From: DASQMT01 sp963827335
GTDB lineage: Bacteria > Actinomycetota > Thermoleophilia > Solirubrobacterales > Solirubrobacteraceae
Reading direction: 5' to 3'
Assembly (NCBI GenBank): GCA_963827335.1
Contig: CAWHAP010000004.1
Span: 134,800 to 198,799, forward strand
DNA: 64,000 bases
Shown here: piece after piece, positions 24,672-33,116 of the stretch
How positions within the stretch are numbered: the first letter of the stretch is position 1
Layout of the letters: every line of letters starts with the position of its first letter
Program-made: the position numbers and the translations under genes
The notes under the pieces: generated by a model
The model's database searches: none
What the model saw: the letters and a program-made list of their open reading frames with translations, nothing else
What the model was told of the DNA's origin: nothing

Positions 24672-25813
24672 TGCGACCCGTCCAGCAGAGCGCCGTCACC
24701 GTCACGCAGTGGCTCGCCGAGGGCCGCCGCGTCGCGGCCGGCACGCTGGTCGCCGTCGACGGCTCGTCGCCGCTCGACGTCGGCGCGAGCGTCTACGTCG
24801 ACGCGGACGGGACGATCGAGGGCTCCGTCACGGGCGGCTGCGTCGAGAGCGCGGTCGCGCAGGAGGCGATGGCGATGCTCGCCGGGGACCTGCCGCCGAA
24901 GCTCGTCACGTACGGGATCTCCGACGAGCTGGCCGGCACGGTCGGGCTGATGTGCGGCGGGATCGTCCACATCTTCATCCACGAGCTGCGCGAGGACACG
25001 CGCGAGGCGGTGCTCGCCGGCCTCGCCGCGATCGTCGAGGAGCGCCCGGCCGCGCTCGCCACGCTGCTCGACGGACCGCACGCGGGCAGCAAGCTGTTCG
25101 TCGACGCGGGCAGCTCGATCGGCACGCTGGGCGGGCCCGCGCTGCTCGACTCGAACGCCGCGCAGGAGGCACGGGGGCTGACCATCCAGGGCCGCTCGAC
25201 CGTGCGCGCCTTCGGCGAGGACGGCGCCTCGCTCGGCACCGGGCTGCGCGTCCACGTCGCCGCCTCGGCCGAGCCGCCGCACATGATCATCTTCGGCGCG
25301 ATCGACTTCGCCTCGGCGCTCGCCCCGCTCGCGCGCGGGCTCGGCTACCGGGTCACGATCGCCGACCCGCGCCGCGCGTTCCTGGAGTCGCCCCGCTTCT
25401 CGGCCTCGGCCGAGACCGTCGCCGGCTGGCCGCAGGACGTGCTCGCGGACCTGACGCTCGGACCGCGCGACGCCGTGCTCGTGTTCACGCACGACCCCAA
25501 GCTCGACGTTCCCGCGGTGCGGGCCGCGCTGGCCACCGACGCCGGCTACGTCGGCGCGCTCGGCAGCCGCCGCACGACCGAGGACCGCAGCGCGCGCCTG
25601 CGCGAGGCGGGCGTGACGGACGCGGAGCTCGCGCGGCTCTACGCGCCGTGCGGGCTCGACATCGGCTCCTCGACCGTCGAGGAGACCGCGGTGGCGATCC
25701 TCGGCGAGATCATCGCCGAGCGCGCCGGCCGCGGCGGCGGGCCGCTGCGGCGGGCTGCGGGCCCGATCCGGCGCGACCGCGAGGAGTCGGGCGAGGTGCT
25801 CGAGCAGGCGTAG
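24671..25813 (+). CDS. xdhC: XdhC/CoxI-family molybdenum cofactor insertion factor
   Basis: The 380-residue protein has the N-terminal XdhC/CoxI domain with the GGCVESAVAQEA motif (about residue 55) and a C-terminal Rossmann domain (VTIADPRRAFLES, VLVFTHDPKLDVPA, YVGALGSRRTTEDR). XdhC proteins bind molybdenum cofactor and deliver it to apo-enzyme, protecting and sulfurating it. It is the last gene of the operon; the following stretch to 25902 is rich in GGTCCC/GGGCCC palindromes that could end transcription. Confidence 0.93.
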   Translation: MRPVQQSAVTVTQWLAEGRRVAAGTLVAVDGSSPLDVGASVYVDADGTIEGSVTGGCVESAVAQEAMAMLAGDLPPKLVTYGISDELAGTVGLMCGGIVHIFIHELREDTREAVLAGLAAIVEERPAALATLLDGPHAGSKLFVDAGSSIGTLGGPALLDSNAAQEARGLTIQGRSTVRAFGEDGASLGTGLRVHVAASAEPPHMIIFGAIDFASALAPLARGLGYRVTIADPRRAFLESPRFSASAETVAGWPQDVLADLTLGPRDAVLVFTHDPKLDVPAVRAALATDAGYVGALGSRRTTEDRSARLREAGVTDAELARLYAPCGLDIGSSTVEETAVAILGEIIAERAGRGGGPLRRAAGPIRRDREESGEVLEQA

Positions 25814-25902
25814 AGGGGCTCAAGGTCCCAGGACCGGTCCCGGGGCAAGTTGGGCCCGGGGCCTCATGACAGGGCGGCCCGGCCGCGGCACGATCGTGTC
25901 CG

Positions 25903-27294
25903 ATGCGGCGAGCGACGGAACAGCGCGGGCAGACCTCGGCGGAGCTCATGGGGGTGCTCCTGCTCGTGCTGCTCGTGGTGGGGGCGCTGCTGGCGACGGA
26001 CGCGCCGGCCTCGATCTCGGGCAAGACGAAGGAGCTGATCTGCAAGATCGGCGGCGGCGGGTCCTCCTGCGAGCCGCCGCCCCCGGCTCCGCCGCCGTGC
26101 ATCATCGCCAGCGGCACGCGCACGGCCGCCGGCGAGGTCTACGTCAACGCGCGCCTCGTCAAGGTCACGCTCGACGCGGGCGTGGAGGCGACGGTCGCCC
26201 AGCGCAACGACGGCACGTTCCCGGTCACGCTGAAGATCAAGGCGGGGGCCAAGATCGGGCCGGGGCTCAAGGCGGACCTGAAGGCCAAGGGGATCGACAT
26301 CGACGCCGGGTTGCGGCTCGGCGGCGACGTCTCGATCACCTACCGCGCCGGGAGCCAGGACGAGGTCGACAAGTTCCTCGGCCAGCTCAAGAAGGCCGCG
26401 GCCCCGGACCCCGTCGGCGTGCTGTGCCTCGCCTGCCGGCTCTTCCGCGACAAGCCGAAGGTCGACTTCCCGCCCGTCGAGTCGGTCACCGTCAACGGCG
26501 ACATGACGCTCAACGTGAGCGGCTCGGCGTCGGTCGAGGGCCCGTACAGCAAGCCGCCGAAGTCGCGCGACGACGGCGACGACGAGGACGACCCGGGCGT
26601 GACCGACACCGTGGCGACGGGCACGGTCGGCTTCGAGAGCAAGCAGGCGGTCGGGGCGACGCACTACACGAGCGGGCCGAAGAAGGGCCAGACCACCGTC
26701 TACTACGAGGTCAGCAACGCGGCCGAGCTGTCCGGCGACCTCGTGATCGGGCCGCTGGTCAACGCCGCGGTCGGCGGCAAGCTCACCGGCAAGGCGCGCA
26801 TCGCCGTGACCGTCGACGCGCACGGCAAGCCGCTCACCCTCTCCGTGATCAACACGGTCGAGGGCGAGGTCAACGGCGGCCTGAAGAACAGCCGCTCGAC
26901 CACGTTCGGCGACATCGCCAAGGAGCTGCCGTTCTACGGCCGCGAGACGCGGGCCAACAAGGGCAAGGGCATGGAGGTCACCACGACGCTCGACCTGACC
27001 GACCCGCGCCTTGCCGCCGCGGCCGAGAAGGCGTTCACCGGCCGCGACCCCGTCACCGGCGAGGAGGTCGACCGCACCGACGCCGCGCTCGAGCTCGGCA
27101 CGGCGGCCAAGAACGCGACGAACTTCACCGCCCGGACGTACGACTTCGACAAGAGCTCGGACCGGCACGAGGTCGATCTCGTCGTCGTCGGCGGCGCGGG
27201 CGAGACCACCAGTTCCAGCCAGCGGACCACCGGGTACGGCACGTACGACCCGGAGACGGGGAAGTTCACGTGGACGAACGGATGCCCGACATGA
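25903..27294 (+). CDS. Prepilin-like exported protein of unknown function
   Basis: The 463-residue protein begins MRRATEQRGQTSAELMGVLL, with a class III (type IV prepilin) cleavage pattern: Gly before the cut, Glu at +5, then about 20 hydrophobic residues. After a Pro/Cys-rich linker (EPPPPAPPPC), the rest is a soluble, beta-rich, Lys/Asp/Thr-rich domain without known motifs. A short acidic stretch (DDGDDEDDPG) lies near residue 228. No pilus assembly genes (TadA/TadB/TadC, prepilin peptidase) are in the window. It overlaps the following lipoprotein gene by ATGA, so the two are translated together. Confidence 0.72.
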   Translation: MRRATEQRGQTSAELMGVLLLVLLVVGALLATDAPASISGKTKELICKIGGGGSSCEPPPPAPPPCIIASGTRTAAGEVYVNARLVKVTLDAGVEATVAQRNDGTFPVTLKIKAGAKIGPGLKADLKAKGIDIDAGLRLGGDVSITYRAGSQDEVDKFLGQLKKAAAPDPVGVLCLACRLFRDKPKVDFPPVESVTVNGDMTLNVSGSASVEGPYSKPPKSRDDGDDEDDPGVTDTVATGTVGFESKQAVGATHYTSGPKKGQTTVYYEVSNAAELSGDLVIGPLVNAAVGGKLTGKARIAVTVDAHGKPLTLSVINTVEGEVNGGLKNSRSTTFGDIAKELPFYGRETRANKGKGMEVTTTLDLTDPRLAAAAEKAFTGRDPVTGEEVDRTDAALELGTAAKNATNFTARTYDFDKSSDRHEVDLVVVGGAGETTSSSQRTTGYGTYDPETGKFTWTNGCPT

Positions 27295-27869
27295 CGCGCA
27301 GCCTCCGGCGGATCGGCCTGCTCGCGGCCGTCGCCCTGGTCGCGGGCTGCGGCGCCGCCGAGTCCGAGCCGCCGCGCGCGCCGGCGCCCGCCGCCGCCCC
27401 GCAGCTCGCCCCGCCCGAGGGCTTCGCCCGCGTGAGCGGCAAGGACTGGGCGATCGCCGTGCCCGACGGCTTCGAGGACTCGCCGGTCACCGCGGAGGAG
27501 CGCAAGACGCTCACCCTGCTCAGCGCGCCCGAGGGGACGGCCGGGCTGCCCGGGCAGCTGGCGGTCGCGCGCAACAGGAAGGCGCCCGGGCCGTTCGACG
27601 CGAGCATCGAGGTGTTCAAGGCGGAGAACCGGCTCGAGCGCTCCGAGTGGGAGATCGTGGACGAGCGCGACGCCGAGGTGCCCGGCGCGCGGCTCGCGAA
27701 GCGCATCGAGGCGACCTACGTGCAGCCGGACGGCACGACGGTGCGCACGATCGACCTGTTCGTGCACAGCGAGCGCGGCGTCCGCTTCGACGTGTTCGTC
27801 CGCGCGCCCGAGGCCGACTTCGCCCGGCTCCGGCTCGCCGAGGCCATCGACACGTTCCGCGTGGCATGA
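27291..27869 (+). CDS. Putative lipoprotein of unknown function
   Basis: The 192-residue protein has a lipoprotein signal with lipobox LVAGCG (Cys about residue 19), an Ala/Pro linker and a compact soluble domain of about 145 residues. That domain has no catalytic motif I recognise; it begins GFARVSGKDWAIAVPDGFE and ends RLAEAIDTFRVA, a layout seen in small lipoproteins with a PsbP/DUF1795-like fold, though this is only a guess. It is wedged between the prepilin-like gene (ATGA overlap) and a membrane-protein gene (ATGA overlap), forming a three-gene coupled unit. Confidence 0.7.
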   Translation: MTRSLRRIGLLAAVALVAGCGAAESEPPRAPAPAAAPQLAPPEGFARVSGKDWAIAVPDGFEDSPVTAEERKTLTLLSAPEGTAGLPGQLAVARNRKAPGPFDASIEVFKAENRLERSEWEIVDERDAEVPGARLAKRIEATYVQPDGTTVRTIDLFVHSERGVRFDVFVRAPEADFARLRLAEAIDTFRVA

Positions 27870-28231
27870 CGGCCGGGCACACCCAGGGGCTCCTCGTCGC
27901 CGCCCTCGCCAGCCTGGCCGCGGTGTTCGTCGCGGGGATCGTGCTCGCGGCGCTCGCCGGCGACCTCGTCGGCGGCGAGCTCGTGGTCGCCGGGGTGCTG
28001 CCGATGGGGCTGGCCGGCGCCGGCGGGGGCGCCGCCGGCGCGTGGGTCGCGCTGGCGCGCGGCGTCCGCGGCCGCGACGCGTTCCTCGTGGCCATCGCCG
28101 GCGCGCTCGTCATGGTCGTCGCCGTCACCGCCCTGCTCGGCGCGAGCGGCGCCGGCGAGGCCGTCGTCATCCCGCTCGCGATCGTCGCGGGCGCCGGGCT
28201 GGGCGCGCGCACGGTCGTCAGCCGGCACTAG
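27866..28231 (+). CDS. Small membrane protein of unknown function
   Basis: The 121-residue product has four predicted membrane segments and a Gly/Ala-rich composition, with a basic loop (ALARGVRGRD) in the middle. I recognise no family. Its ATG overlaps the lipoprotein stop (ATGA), which supports it as a real gene. It ends at 28231, overlapping by a few bases the true C-terminal end of the convergent EamA transporter gene. Confidence 0.6.
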   Translation: MTAGHTQGLLVAALASLAAVFVAGIVLAALAGDLVGGELVVAGVLPMGLAGAGGGAAGAWVALARGVRGRDAFLVAIAGALVMVVAVTALLGASGAGEAVVIPLAIVAGAGLGARTVVSRH

Positions 28232-29083
28232 GCGCGGACGCTGAGACAGGCGATCCCCGCGAGGATCACGGTCGCCGCGAGCCACGCGGCGGAGCGGATC
28301 GCCCTCGCCGAGGAGCCGCGGGGCCGCGAGCGAGGCGATCACGATCGACGCCTCGCGGCCGGGGGCGACCACCGTCACCGGCGCGCGCGTGAGCGCGACG
28401 AGCACGAGCACGTACGCGAGCGGGCTCAGCACGCCGACGGCCAGGATCGCGCGGCGGTCGTGGGCCAGGGCCGTCCGCAGCGCGGCACGATCGCGCAGCG
28501 CGGGGACGGCGAGGACCGCCGCGCGGGTGACCTCCGAGCCCCAGTAGTAGGCGAGCGCGGGCTGTGCGAGGTCCTGGACGGCATAGGCGTCCCACAGCGT
28601 GTACGCGGCGATCGCGGTGCCCGTGGCGAGCGCGAAGCCCAGCGCGGCGCGCGTGGGCCGGCGCCGGCCCCCGCCGGCGAGCGACAGCACCCCGAGCACG
28701 ACGAGCGCCGCGCCGGCGAGCGCGAGCGGCCCGGGCCGCTCCCCCAGCACGAGCACGGCGGCGAGCACCGACAGGGCGGGTCCCGTGCCCCGGGCCAGCG
28801 GGTAGACGACCGAGAGCTCGCCCTCGGCGTAGCCGCGCTGCAGCAGCGTGAAGTAGGCCGAGTGCAGGCAGCCGCTCCCGGCCATGAACGCGACCCCCGC
28901 CCAGCTGATCGCCCGGTCGCCCACGGCGAGCTCGACCGCCGCGGGGACGGCGTAGAGCACGGCCGCGGCCGCTCCGGCGAGCCAGACGAAGGCGACGCCG
29001 CCGCGCGCCTGCTTGGCGACCAGGTTCCAGGTCGCGTGCGCGACCGCCGCGGCGGCGATCAGTGCGAGGACGCCCGCGCTCAT
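28228..29083 (-). pseudogene. EamA/DMT-family transporter, apparent +1 frameshift near C-terminus
   Basis: From ATG 29083 the frame encodes about 260 residues of a ten-helix EamA transporter with the two EamA repeats (AAVAHATWNLVAKQARGG; LAYVLVLVALTRAPVTVVAPGRE). After RLLGE the frame turns into Arg-rich nonsense, while a neighbouring frame continues AIRSAAWLAATVILAGIA and ends at a stop at 28228, exactly the missing tenth helix. Dropping one base in the run 28302-28306 restores the whole protein (length 3n+1). This may be a real mutation or an extra base in the sequence. Substrates of such drug/metabolite transporters cannot be predicted. It diverges from the phzF-like gene with 36 bases between them. 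Confidence 0.72.
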
Positions 29084-29119
29084 GGCCCCCATCGTGCCCG
29101 CTCTGGAAGACTCGAAGCG

Positions 29120-29950
29120 ATGCCCCGCCCCTTCAAGCAGGTCGACGTCTTCACCGCCGAGCCGTACCGCGGCAACCCCGTCGCCGTCGTGCTCGACGGC
29201 GCGGGCCTCGAGACCGCCGAGCTCCAGCGCTTCGCCCACTGGACCAACCTGTCCGAGACGACCTTCGTGCTGCCGCCGGAGGACCCCGGTGCGGACTACC
29301 GCGTCCGGATCTTCACGCCCGAGATCGAGCTGCCGTTCGCCGGCCATCCCACGCTCGGCACCTGCCACGCCTGGCTCGAGGCGGGCGGGACGCCCCGCGC
29401 GGACGACCGGATCGTGCAGGAGTGCGGCGCCGGGCTCGTGCCGATCCGCCGCACGGACGTCGGGCTCGCGTTCGCCGCGCCGCCGCTGATCCGCTCCGGG
29501 CCCGTCGCGGAGGCGCTGCTCGAGGAGCTCGCGGCCGCGCTCGGCATCGGCCGCGCCGACATCGTCGACGCCGCGTGGGCCGACAACGGGCCCGGCTGGG
29601 TCGCGCTGCTGCTCGCCGACGCCGAGGCGGTGCTCGCGCTGCGACCCGGGTTCGTCGAGAACGACATCGGCGTGGTGGGCCCGCACCCGCCCGGCGGGGA
29701 GGCGGCCTGGGAGCTGCGCGCGTTCTTCCCCAGCAACGGGGTGCCGGTCGAGGATCCGGTGACCGGGAGCCTGAACGCCTCGGTGGCCATGTGGCTGCTG
29801 GGCACCGGCCGCGCCGCCGCGCCCTACGTGGCCGCGCAGGGCACGGCGCTGGGCCGCGCCGGCCGCGTGCACGTGACGCAGGACGACGACGGCACGATCT
29901 GGGTGGGCGGCGGCACCGTCACCTGCGTGGACGGTGCCGTCGCGATCTAG
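29120..29950 (+). CDS. PhzF-family isomerase/epimerase-like protein
   Basis: The 276-residue protein has the PhzF fold pattern: QVDVFTAEPYRGNPVAVVLD at the N-terminus, LSETTFVL with the conserved catalytic Glu, and RIFTPEIELPFAGHPTLGT (Asp/His site). The second half repeats the fold (AFFPSNGVPVEDPVTGSLNA). PhzF isomerises an intermediate of phenazine synthesis, but most family members have unknown roles and no phenazine genes are near. It overlaps the convergent FadR-type regulator by 4 bases. Confidence 0.9.
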   Translation: MPRPFKQVDVFTAEPYRGNPVAVVLDGAGLETAELQRFAHWTNLSETTFVLPPEDPGADYRVRIFTPEIELPFAGHPTLGTCHAWLEAGGTPRADDRIVQECGAGLVPIRRTDVGLAFAAPPLIRSGPVAEALLEELAAALGIGRADIVDAAWADNGPGWVALLLADAEAVLALRPGFVENDIGVVGPHPPGGEAAWELRAFFPSNGVPVEDPVTGSLNASVAMWLLGTGRAAAPYVAAQGTALGRAGRVHVTQDDDGTIWVGGGTVTCVDGAVAI

Positions 29951-30651
29951 CCGGCGGCGAGCGCGATGTCGCGGATGCGCGCGATGTGGGCCGCCATCGC
30001 CGCCTGCGCGGCCGGCCCGTCGCCCGCCGCGATCGCCTCGACGATCGCGTGGTGCTCGTCGACCGTGCGGGGCAGGACGCTCGGCAGCCGCACGGTGTAG
30101 GAGCGGCTCTCGGCGCCGAGCGCGCTCGTCGCCGCCCACAGGTGCTCGAGCAGCGCGTTGCCCGCCGCGCGCACGATCCGCTCGTGCAGCTCGATGTCGA
30201 GCCGGAGCATCGCGTCGGCGTCGTCGGCGCCCTCGGCCCGGCCGCGCGCCGCGCAGTCGCGCAGCCCCGCGACCTGCTCCTCCGTCGCGCGCTCGGCGGC
30301 GAGCGCGGCGGCGCCCGGCTCGAGCAGCAGCCGCACCTCGAACAGGGTGTCCAGGCCGCCCTCGGCGAGCGAGAGGACGAACTGCAGCGGCCGCAGCAGC
30401 TCGTCCAGGCTGAGCGAGGCGACGAACGTCCCGGCGCCGTGGCGGCTCTCCAGGATGTGCATCGCCTGCAGCGAGCGGATCGCCTCCCGCACCGTCGGCC
30501 GGCTGACCCCGAGCGCCTCGGACAGGCTGCGCTCGGGCGGGAGCCGCTGGCCCGGCTGCAGCCGGCCGTCGAGGATCATGTCCTTGATCGTCCGGATCGC
30601 CTCCGCGACGTAGGTGCGGCGCGCCAGCGGCTGGAAGTCGAGCTCGCTCAC
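29947..30651 (-). CDS. FadR-type GntR regulator (FCD domain)
   Basis: The 234-residue protein has an N-terminal winged helix (LQPGQRLPPERSLSEALGVS then RPTVREAIRSLQAMHILESR) and an FCD domain with metal-ligand pattern in LDIELHERIVRAAGN and VDEHHAIVEAIAAGD. It is the last gene of a three-gene leftward operon with a cupin and a small monooxygenase. A near-consensus FCD operator (TGGCCTGACCA at 31394) lies before the operon, so autoregulation is likely. The same protein or a relative could bind the perfect site at 18137; that is inference. Confidence 0.9.
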   Translation of the reverse strand: MSELDFQPLARRTYVAEAIRTIKDMILDGRLQPGQRLPPERSLSEALGVSRPTVREAIRSLQAMHILESRHGAGTFVASLSLDELLRPLQFVLSLAEGGLDTLFEVRLLLEPGAAALAAERATEEQVAGLRDCAARGRAEGADDADAMLRLDIELHERIVRAAGNALLEHLWAATSALGAESRSYTVRLPSVLPRTVDEHHAIVEAIAAGDGPAAQAAMAAHIARIRDIALAAG

Positions 30652-30656
30652 ATCGC

Positions 30657-30944
30657 TCAGAACGGCTCGTAGAAGGCGCGACTGCGCTCGGCGAGGCGCG
30701 GGATGGCGTCGCCGAAGCCGTCGGCCTTGAAGTGCTCGGTCTCCGTGTGGGCCGTGTAGGCGCCCTCGTCGTCGTAGACCTCGTAGATGTAGAAGACGTT
30801 CGGGTCCTGGGGGTCGCGGTGGGGGACCCAGGTCTGGACGCCGGGCTCGGCGAGCGTGGGCGCGCGCAGGCGCTCCAGCGCGGCGGCGACCGCGTCGGCC
30901 TCGCCCTCCTTGGCGGTCCAGGTGACGCTCACGACGTAGGGCAT
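30657..30944 (-). CDS. Antibiotic biosynthesis monooxygenase (ABM) domain protein
   Basis: The 95-residue protein is a single ABM/dimeric alpha-beta barrel domain (YVVSVTWTAKEGEADAVAAA, then NVFYIYEVYDDEGAYTAHTE and HFKADGF). Members act as cofactor-free monooxygenases, or as quinol/aldehyde-handling enzymes such as YgiN and LsrG. It lies 5 bases before the FadR-type regulator and 23 bases after the cupin gene, so the three form an operon. Substrate is unknown. Confidence 0.88.
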   Translation of the reverse strand: MPYVVSVTWTAKEGEADAVAAALERLRAPTLAEPGVQTWVPHRDPQDPNVFYIYEVYDDEGAYTAHTETEHFKADGFGDAIPRLAERSRAFYEPF

Positions 30945-30967
30945 GGAGTTCCTCCGTGATTCTCGTA

Positions 30968-31366
30968 TCAGCGCTGGACGTGCGTGGCGCCGCCTTCGGC
31001 GCCGAGCACGAGATCGCGGTCGCGGTCGGGGACGTGGTCGAGCGGGACGGGGGCGAGCGCCTCCATGAACGTCACGCCGCCCTCGGAGTGCAGCTCGTGC
31101 TCGAGGCCGCGGTTGACGACCACGGTGTCGCCGGCGACGAGCGTGCGCGTCTCGTCCTCGATCGTCATGGTCACGGCGCCGTCGAGGATGTACATGACCT
31201 GCTCGGTGTGGTCGTGGCTGTGGCGCGGCACCTCCTTGCCGGGCTCGTAGCGCACCAGGCACATGAGCACCTGCTCGCCGCCGACCGCCTTGATGTGCAC
31301 GCCGGGCACGAACTCGTACTCGTCGATGCCGGTGAAGCTGCCGAAGGGCGCGCTCACGCCGTCCAT
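30968..31366 (-). CDS. Cupin-domain protein
   Basis: The 132-residue protein has one conserved cupin barrel. Motif 1 is in EVPRHSHDHTEQVMYILDG, giving two His plus Glu, and motif 2 is in VVNRGLEHELHSEGG with a further His, so a metal site is probably intact. Single-domain cupins can be dioxygenases, isomerases or binding proteins. It opens the operon cupin-ABM-FadR, a layout that suggests metabolism of a small carbonyl or aromatic compound sensed by the regulator. The operator candidate at 31394-31404 lies 28 bases upstream. Confidence 0.88.
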   Translation of the reverse strand: MDGVSAPFGSFTGIDEYEFVPGVHIKAVGGEQVLMCLVRYEPGKEVPRHSHDHTEQVMYILDGAVTMTIEDETRTLVAGDTVVVNRGLEHELHSEGGVTFMEALAPVPLDHVPDRDRDLVLGAEGGATHVQR

Positions 31367-31390
31367 TCCACGTTCCCTCCTCGTTTGGCC

Positions 31391-31412
31391 CGGTGGCCTG
31401 ACCACTTGCCAC
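31391..31412. promoter_or_regulatory. Candidate FCD-type operator of the cupin operon
   Basis: Read on the minus strand, TGGTCAGGCCA (31394-31404) differs from the FCD core TGGTCnGACCA at one position. It sits inside a wider inverted repeat GGTGGC-10-GCCACC (31392-31413). It lies between the cupin start (31366) and the divergent ArsR-like gene (31473). Binding by the operon's own FadR-type protein is inferred. Confidence 0.45.
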
Positions 31413-31472
31413 CGAACCCTACACAGGCGATCGGGCGTTTGGGGAAACGTTGTTACGTGGTACCGTAGAACC

Positions 31473-32006
31473 ATGGCCGACCTCGACGCCCTCGAACGGC
31501 TCTCGGCACGGGTCGACGAGCTCCTCGACCGGGTCGCCCGGCTCGAGGAGCCGCTGGCCGCCACGCCCGCCGCGACGGACGGCGCCCGGTTCTGGGCGCT
31601 CGAGGCGGTCCGCGAGCGCGCCGCCGGCAGCGACGGGCGCGTCGTCTTCGCAGGCGTGGCCGACGTCGCAGGCGGCCTGCACTACGAATGGCAGGAGGAG
31701 CACGACGTCGCCGCCCTGCGCGACGGCGACTGGGGCGGGGCGGCCGAGGCGCTGCGCGCGCTCGGGCATCCCGTGCGGCTGATGCTCCTGCAGGCGGTGC
31801 TGGGCGGCGCGCACACGGTGCGCGCGCTCGAGGCGCTGCCGGGCCTGGGCACGACGGGGCAGATCTACCACCACCTGCGCGAGCTGCAGCGCGCGGGCTG
31901 GCTGAGCCTCGCGCGCCGCAACCACTACGAGGTCGCCGGGGAGCGCGTCGTGCCGTTGCTCGTCGCGCTTGCGGCGGCCGGGCTCCGCGGAGGTGGCAGC
32001 CGATGA
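31473..32006 (+). CDS. ArsR-like winged-helix transcriptional regulator
   Basis: The 177-residue protein has an N-terminal coiled stretch (DALERLSARVDELLDRVARLEE) and a C-terminal winged-helix domain of ArsR type (ALGHPVRLMLLQAVLGGAHT, then GTTGQIYHHLRELQRAGWL). The metal-binding cysteines of ArsR/SmtB are absent, so a different signal is likely. The start at ATG 31473 follows a small palindromic region (TACGTGGTACCGTA) that may be its own operator. Its stop overlaps the beta-lactamase-like gene (ATGA), suggesting it controls that gene. Confidence 0.82.
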   Translation: MADLDALERLSARVDELLDRVARLEEPLAATPAATDGARFWALEAVRERAAGSDGRVVFAGVADVAGGLHYEWQEEHDVAALRDGDWGGAAEALRALGHPVRLMLLQAVLGGAHTVRALEALPGLGTTGQIYHHLRELQRAGWLSLARRNHYEVAGERVVPLLVALAAAGLRGGGSR

Positions 32007-33058
32007 ACCGCACGATCCTGATCTCCCTGCTCGCGACACTGGCGCTCGCCGCGCCGGCGACCGCGTCCCCCGGCGACGACGCCGGCGACCTGCTCGACTG
32101 GGTCGCGGAGCATCCGCGCAAGGCGGGCCTGGCCGTCTACGCCGGCGACGCGCCGCTGCTGCGCTCCGCCGACCGGCGCTTCGCGCTGGGCTCGACGCGC
32201 AAGGTGCTGATCCTCGGCGCCTACGCCCGGCGGGTCGCCGCCGGCCGGCTCGACCCTGAGGAGCGCGTCCGGGTGGACGCCGTGGAGCGCTGGTACTTCC
32301 CGCGCACGGACGGCGGGGCGCATCCGGCCGCGGTCGAGGACTGGACGGTGCGCGGCGTGCTCGCGGGCGGCACCGTGCCGCTCGACGAGGTCGCGCACGC
32401 GATGATCCGCTGGTCGGACAACGCCGCCGCCGACTACCTGCTCGAGCGCGTCGGCGCTCGCGCCGCGCGGCGCTTCGCCGAGGCACATGGCATGCGCCGG
32501 CAGGATCCGCTCGGCAACAGCTTCGGCGAGTACGTGGCCTGGACGGCGACGACCCCGTCGCGCTGGTCGCGCCGCACCCCCGGCGCCCGCGCTGCCGCCG
32601 CCACGGCGATCGCCCGTGCCACGCCCGCCCAGGACGCGGCCGGCCGCCGCTTCCCGCCGATCGCCCGCCAGCGCCGCTTCGCCGCGCTGAGCACGGCGGG
32701 CACGCCGCGCGAGTGGGCGCGCCTGATGCGCGACATGGACGCCGGGACCGGCCTGTCGCCGGCCGCCCACGCCATCGTCGAGCGCCACCTCGAGTGGCCG
32801 CTCGTGGCCTTCCCGGAGCTCGGCTCGCAGCTCGAGCGCCTCGGGGAGAAGGGCGGCTCGCTCCCCGGCGTGCTCACCGACGCCGTCTACGCGCGGGCGC
32901 CCGGCGGCCCGCCCGCGGCGGCGACGCTGTTCTTCAACGACCTCCCGCCGCGGATCGAGGCCGGGCTCGCGCGGAGCGCCGCGCAGCAGCAGCTGCTGCT
33001 CGCGCTCGCGACGGACCCGGCGGCGCGCGCGAAGGCGCGCGACGTGCTGGGCGGCTAG
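32003..33058 (+). CDS. Exported class A beta-lactamase-like serine hydrolase
   Basis: The 351-residue protein has a Sec signal peptide (ILISLLATLALAAPATAS) and the three active-site motifs of the penicillin-recognising fold: STRK (SxxK, about residue 65), SDN (about 137) and KGG in EKGGSLPG (about 283, in place of KTG). The class A fold is clear, but it is longer than typical beta-lactamases (about 290) and an Omega-loop Glu (ExxLN) is not obvious, so it may be a DD-peptidase or esterase-like hydrolase rather than a resistance enzyme. It is coupled to an ArsR-like regulator. Confidence 0.82.
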   Translation: MNRTILISLLATLALAAPATASPGDDAGDLLDWVAEHPRKAGLAVYAGDAPLLRSADRRFALGSTRKVLILGAYARRVAAGRLDPEERVRVDAVERWYFPRTDGGAHPAAVEDWTVRGVLAGGTVPLDEVAHAMIRWSDNAAADYLLERVGARAARRFAEAHGMRRQDPLGNSFGEYVAWTATTPSRWSRRTPGARAAAATAIARATPAQDAAGRRFPPIARQRRFAALSTAGTPREWARLMRDMDAGTGLSPAAHAIVERHLEWPLVAFPELGSQLERLGEKGGSLPGVLTDAVYARAPGGPPAAATLFFNDLPPRIEAGLARSAAQQQLLLALATDPAARAKARDVLGG

Positions 33059-33116
33059 ATGGTTGATTCCACGAGGCCGTCCTCGCGGGCGCGAGTCGTG
33101 GAATCAATCATCTAGG
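33059..33116. repeat. Family G palindromic element, copy 1 (terminator-like)
   Basis: The left arm GATGGTTGATTCCACGA and right arm TCGTGGAATCAATCATC form a stem of about 18 bp with one mismatch, around a loop of about 20 bases containing CCTCGCGGGCG. It lies in the 53-base gap between two convergent genes and the left arm follows directly on the stop of the beta-lactamase-like gene, so it probably terminates both. The same arms recur at 46817-46981 in opposite orientation with a longer interior. Confidence 0.75.

Noticed and set aside
32003..33058. Antibiotic-resistance beta-lactamase
   Set aside because: The SxxK, SDN and KGG motifs are there, but the protein is longer than class A enzymes and no clear Omega-loop Glu is seen, so resistance should not be claimed.
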